This document shows, piece by piece, positions 22,784-23,673 of a stretch of DNA of 23,673 bases. The notes under the pieces were generated by a model. It saw only the letters and a program-made list of their open reading frames with translations. It was not told the origin of the DNA and made no database searches. Position 1 is the stretch's first letter; the number at the start of each line of letters is the position of its first letter. The stretch spans positions 1-23,673 of the forward strand of contig JBCCRH010000034.1 of assembly GCA_039208045.1 (NCBI GenBank). The letters run 5' to 3'. A program made the position numbers and the translations under genes. This DNA is from JBCCRH01 sp039208045 (GTDB lineage Bacteria > Bacteroidota > Bacteroidia > Chitinophagales > Saprospiraceae).

Positions 22784-23673
22784 GTACTCAAGGCCAATCC
22801 CAGCATCATGAAAATCGAGCCTGCCCAGAAGAAGTTGATGCCTGGAAATTCGATCGCTTCTAAAACGATGTAGTCCGAGCGCTGCGAATTAGTTGCTAGC
22901 TCAACAGTAAGGGGCTTTGGCTCTGATTGCTTTCTTGCCAAAAGCAAGCTTACCGTCTCTGTGGTAGGATCGATACCTACAAAGCGCGCGTGGAATCCGA
23001 GCGTATTCACGTTGGCCTTAAAGTTAAGCGGCCGTTGTCCACGTATTACGTAAACAGGCTCTGCGGTATAAGCTTCGCCCTGCTCGTCTTTCACTTCTAA
23101 TACTGCGCTTACCGCAATATCGCCATCTTCTCTTTGGTAGCCAGGGTGTACTGGCGTTCGGCTAAAGCGTTGGAAGTCAACTGTCAATCCATCGATAGTG
23201 GTAGACTCCCCCTGCTTAAGCACTACTTCTTGATAGTCTAGCGCTTCCTCGGGCGTAAAAATCAAGTCATAGGCTTCTGGCGTCAAACGCACTTTGGCAG
23301 CCAACTCATTGATTTGTACCGGAAAGTTATACATCAGCTGCCCCTGCAAATTGAGCATAGGCGTAACGGTATAAATACTGTCTTCCTTCTCTCTACTGAT
23401 TTGGATAACTGCTCCCAGTGGCAAATCTTCGTTCTCTGGTTTATATTCAGGGTGCTTCGGATTAGTAGCTAGTTCCTTAAATCGCAACTGGTAATTTCTC
23501 AGGACGAACGTATCTCTATCTTTAATGGGTACAGTATCGATCAGTGTTTGCCATTTTCCTGCCTCAAGCTCTATGCGGCGATACTGTAGGCTATCCTCTC
23601 GCTGTTGACGGTACTCAAAATCCATCTCTACATTAGGTAGCGAAGCAATATGCGTAAATACATCTCGATCCGC
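22759..23673 (-). CDS. Cytochrome c biogenesis protein, CcsA/CcmF type, C-terminal part (N-terminus outside window)
   Basis: The frame is open from the window's right edge to the stop at 22759, giving 304 residues. An internal ATG at 23625 is not the true start, because the frame continues upstream with RDVFTHIASLP. That motif lies in the periplasmic region after the haem-handling core of CcsA/CcmF proteins. The visible part is a beta-rich periplasmic domain (for example LPLGAVIQI, LTPEAYDLIFTPEEALDYQE). It ends in one membrane helix (FPGINFFWAGSIFMMLGLAL), as CcmF proteins do. The full Bacteroidetes protein is usually far longer, with many membrane helices, and ligates haem to apocytochrome c at the inner membrane. 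It heads an operon with the DUF2520 gene and the 93-residue protein. Confidence 0.85.
   Translation of the reverse strand, partial: ADRDVFTHIASLPNVEMDFEYRQQREDSLQYRRIELEAGKWQTLIDTVPIKDRDTFVLRNYQLRFKELATNPKHPEYKPENEDLPLGAVIQISREKEDSIYTVTPMLNLQGQLMYNFPVQINELAAKVRLTPEAYDLIFTPEEALDYQEVVLKQGESTTIDGLTVDFQRFSRTPVHPGYQREDGDIAVSAVLEVKDEQGEAYTAEPVYVIRGQRPLNFKANVNTLGFHARFVGIDPTTETVSLLLARKQSEPKPLTVELATNSQRSDYIVLEAIEFPGINFFWAGSIFMMLGLALSTWHRIQTR

Overview
The window looks like a chromosomal segment of a free-living Bacteroidetes, most likely Saprospiraceae (Lewinella/Haliscomenobacter-like); the family is my inference. Support comes from an RpoD of about 288 residues lacking region 1.1, promoters of the Bacteroidetes type (TTG about 18-20 nt before TAnnTTTG), A/T-rich leaders without clear Shine-Dalgarno sequences, a large secreted multidomain protein, and small proteins such as a DUF2795 member. 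No transposase, phage gene, CRISPR array, tRNA or rRNA gene was seen.

Layout. (1) 1-2014, minus: N-terminal part of a large secreted surface protein, cut by the window edge. (2) 2015-3758: a short REP-like palindrome, an FkbM-type methyltransferase gene, then a gene-free stretch holding six tandem copies of a 112-114 bp unit. Each copy carries up to three small hairpins. This is the least explained structure in the window. (3) 3759-4094, minus: a small TPR protein, divergent from (4) etfB-etfA. (5) The housekeeping run rpsO - pnp - rpoD, with its own promoters and terminators between genes; pnp has a leader of about 180 nt. (6) 10106-12407, plus: a lipoprotein, a membrane-anchored protein and a degenerate Nudix-like protein, all of unknown function. 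(7) 12414-14942, minus: cmk followed by an MsbA-like ABC exporter. (8) 14993-19388, minus: a large helical protein of unknown function, a DUF2795 protein, a secreted transglutaminase-like protein and queA, with terminators between most of them. (9) 19625-21696, plus: an orphan FtsX/MacB-type permease and a DPM1-like family 2 glycosyltransferase. (10) 21689-23673, minus: a tight cluster of a cytochrome c assembly protein (CcsA/CcmF type, 5' end outside the window), a DUF2520 Rossmann protein and a 93-residue unknown.

The central genes cover electron transfer to the quinone pool (EtfBA), translation and RNA turnover (S15, PNPase), transcription (RpoD), CMP phosphorylation (Cmk) and tRNA queuosine synthesis (QueA). 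The flanks are envelope-oriented: surface adhesin, FkbM, glycosyltransferase, ABC exporter, FtsX-like permease and cytochrome c assembly. The most promising unexplained items are the hairpin tandem array at 2988-3630, the inverted pair of REP-like elements at 2153-2189 and 10043-10081, and the helical unknown at 14993-16510 with its alternative signal-peptide-like start.
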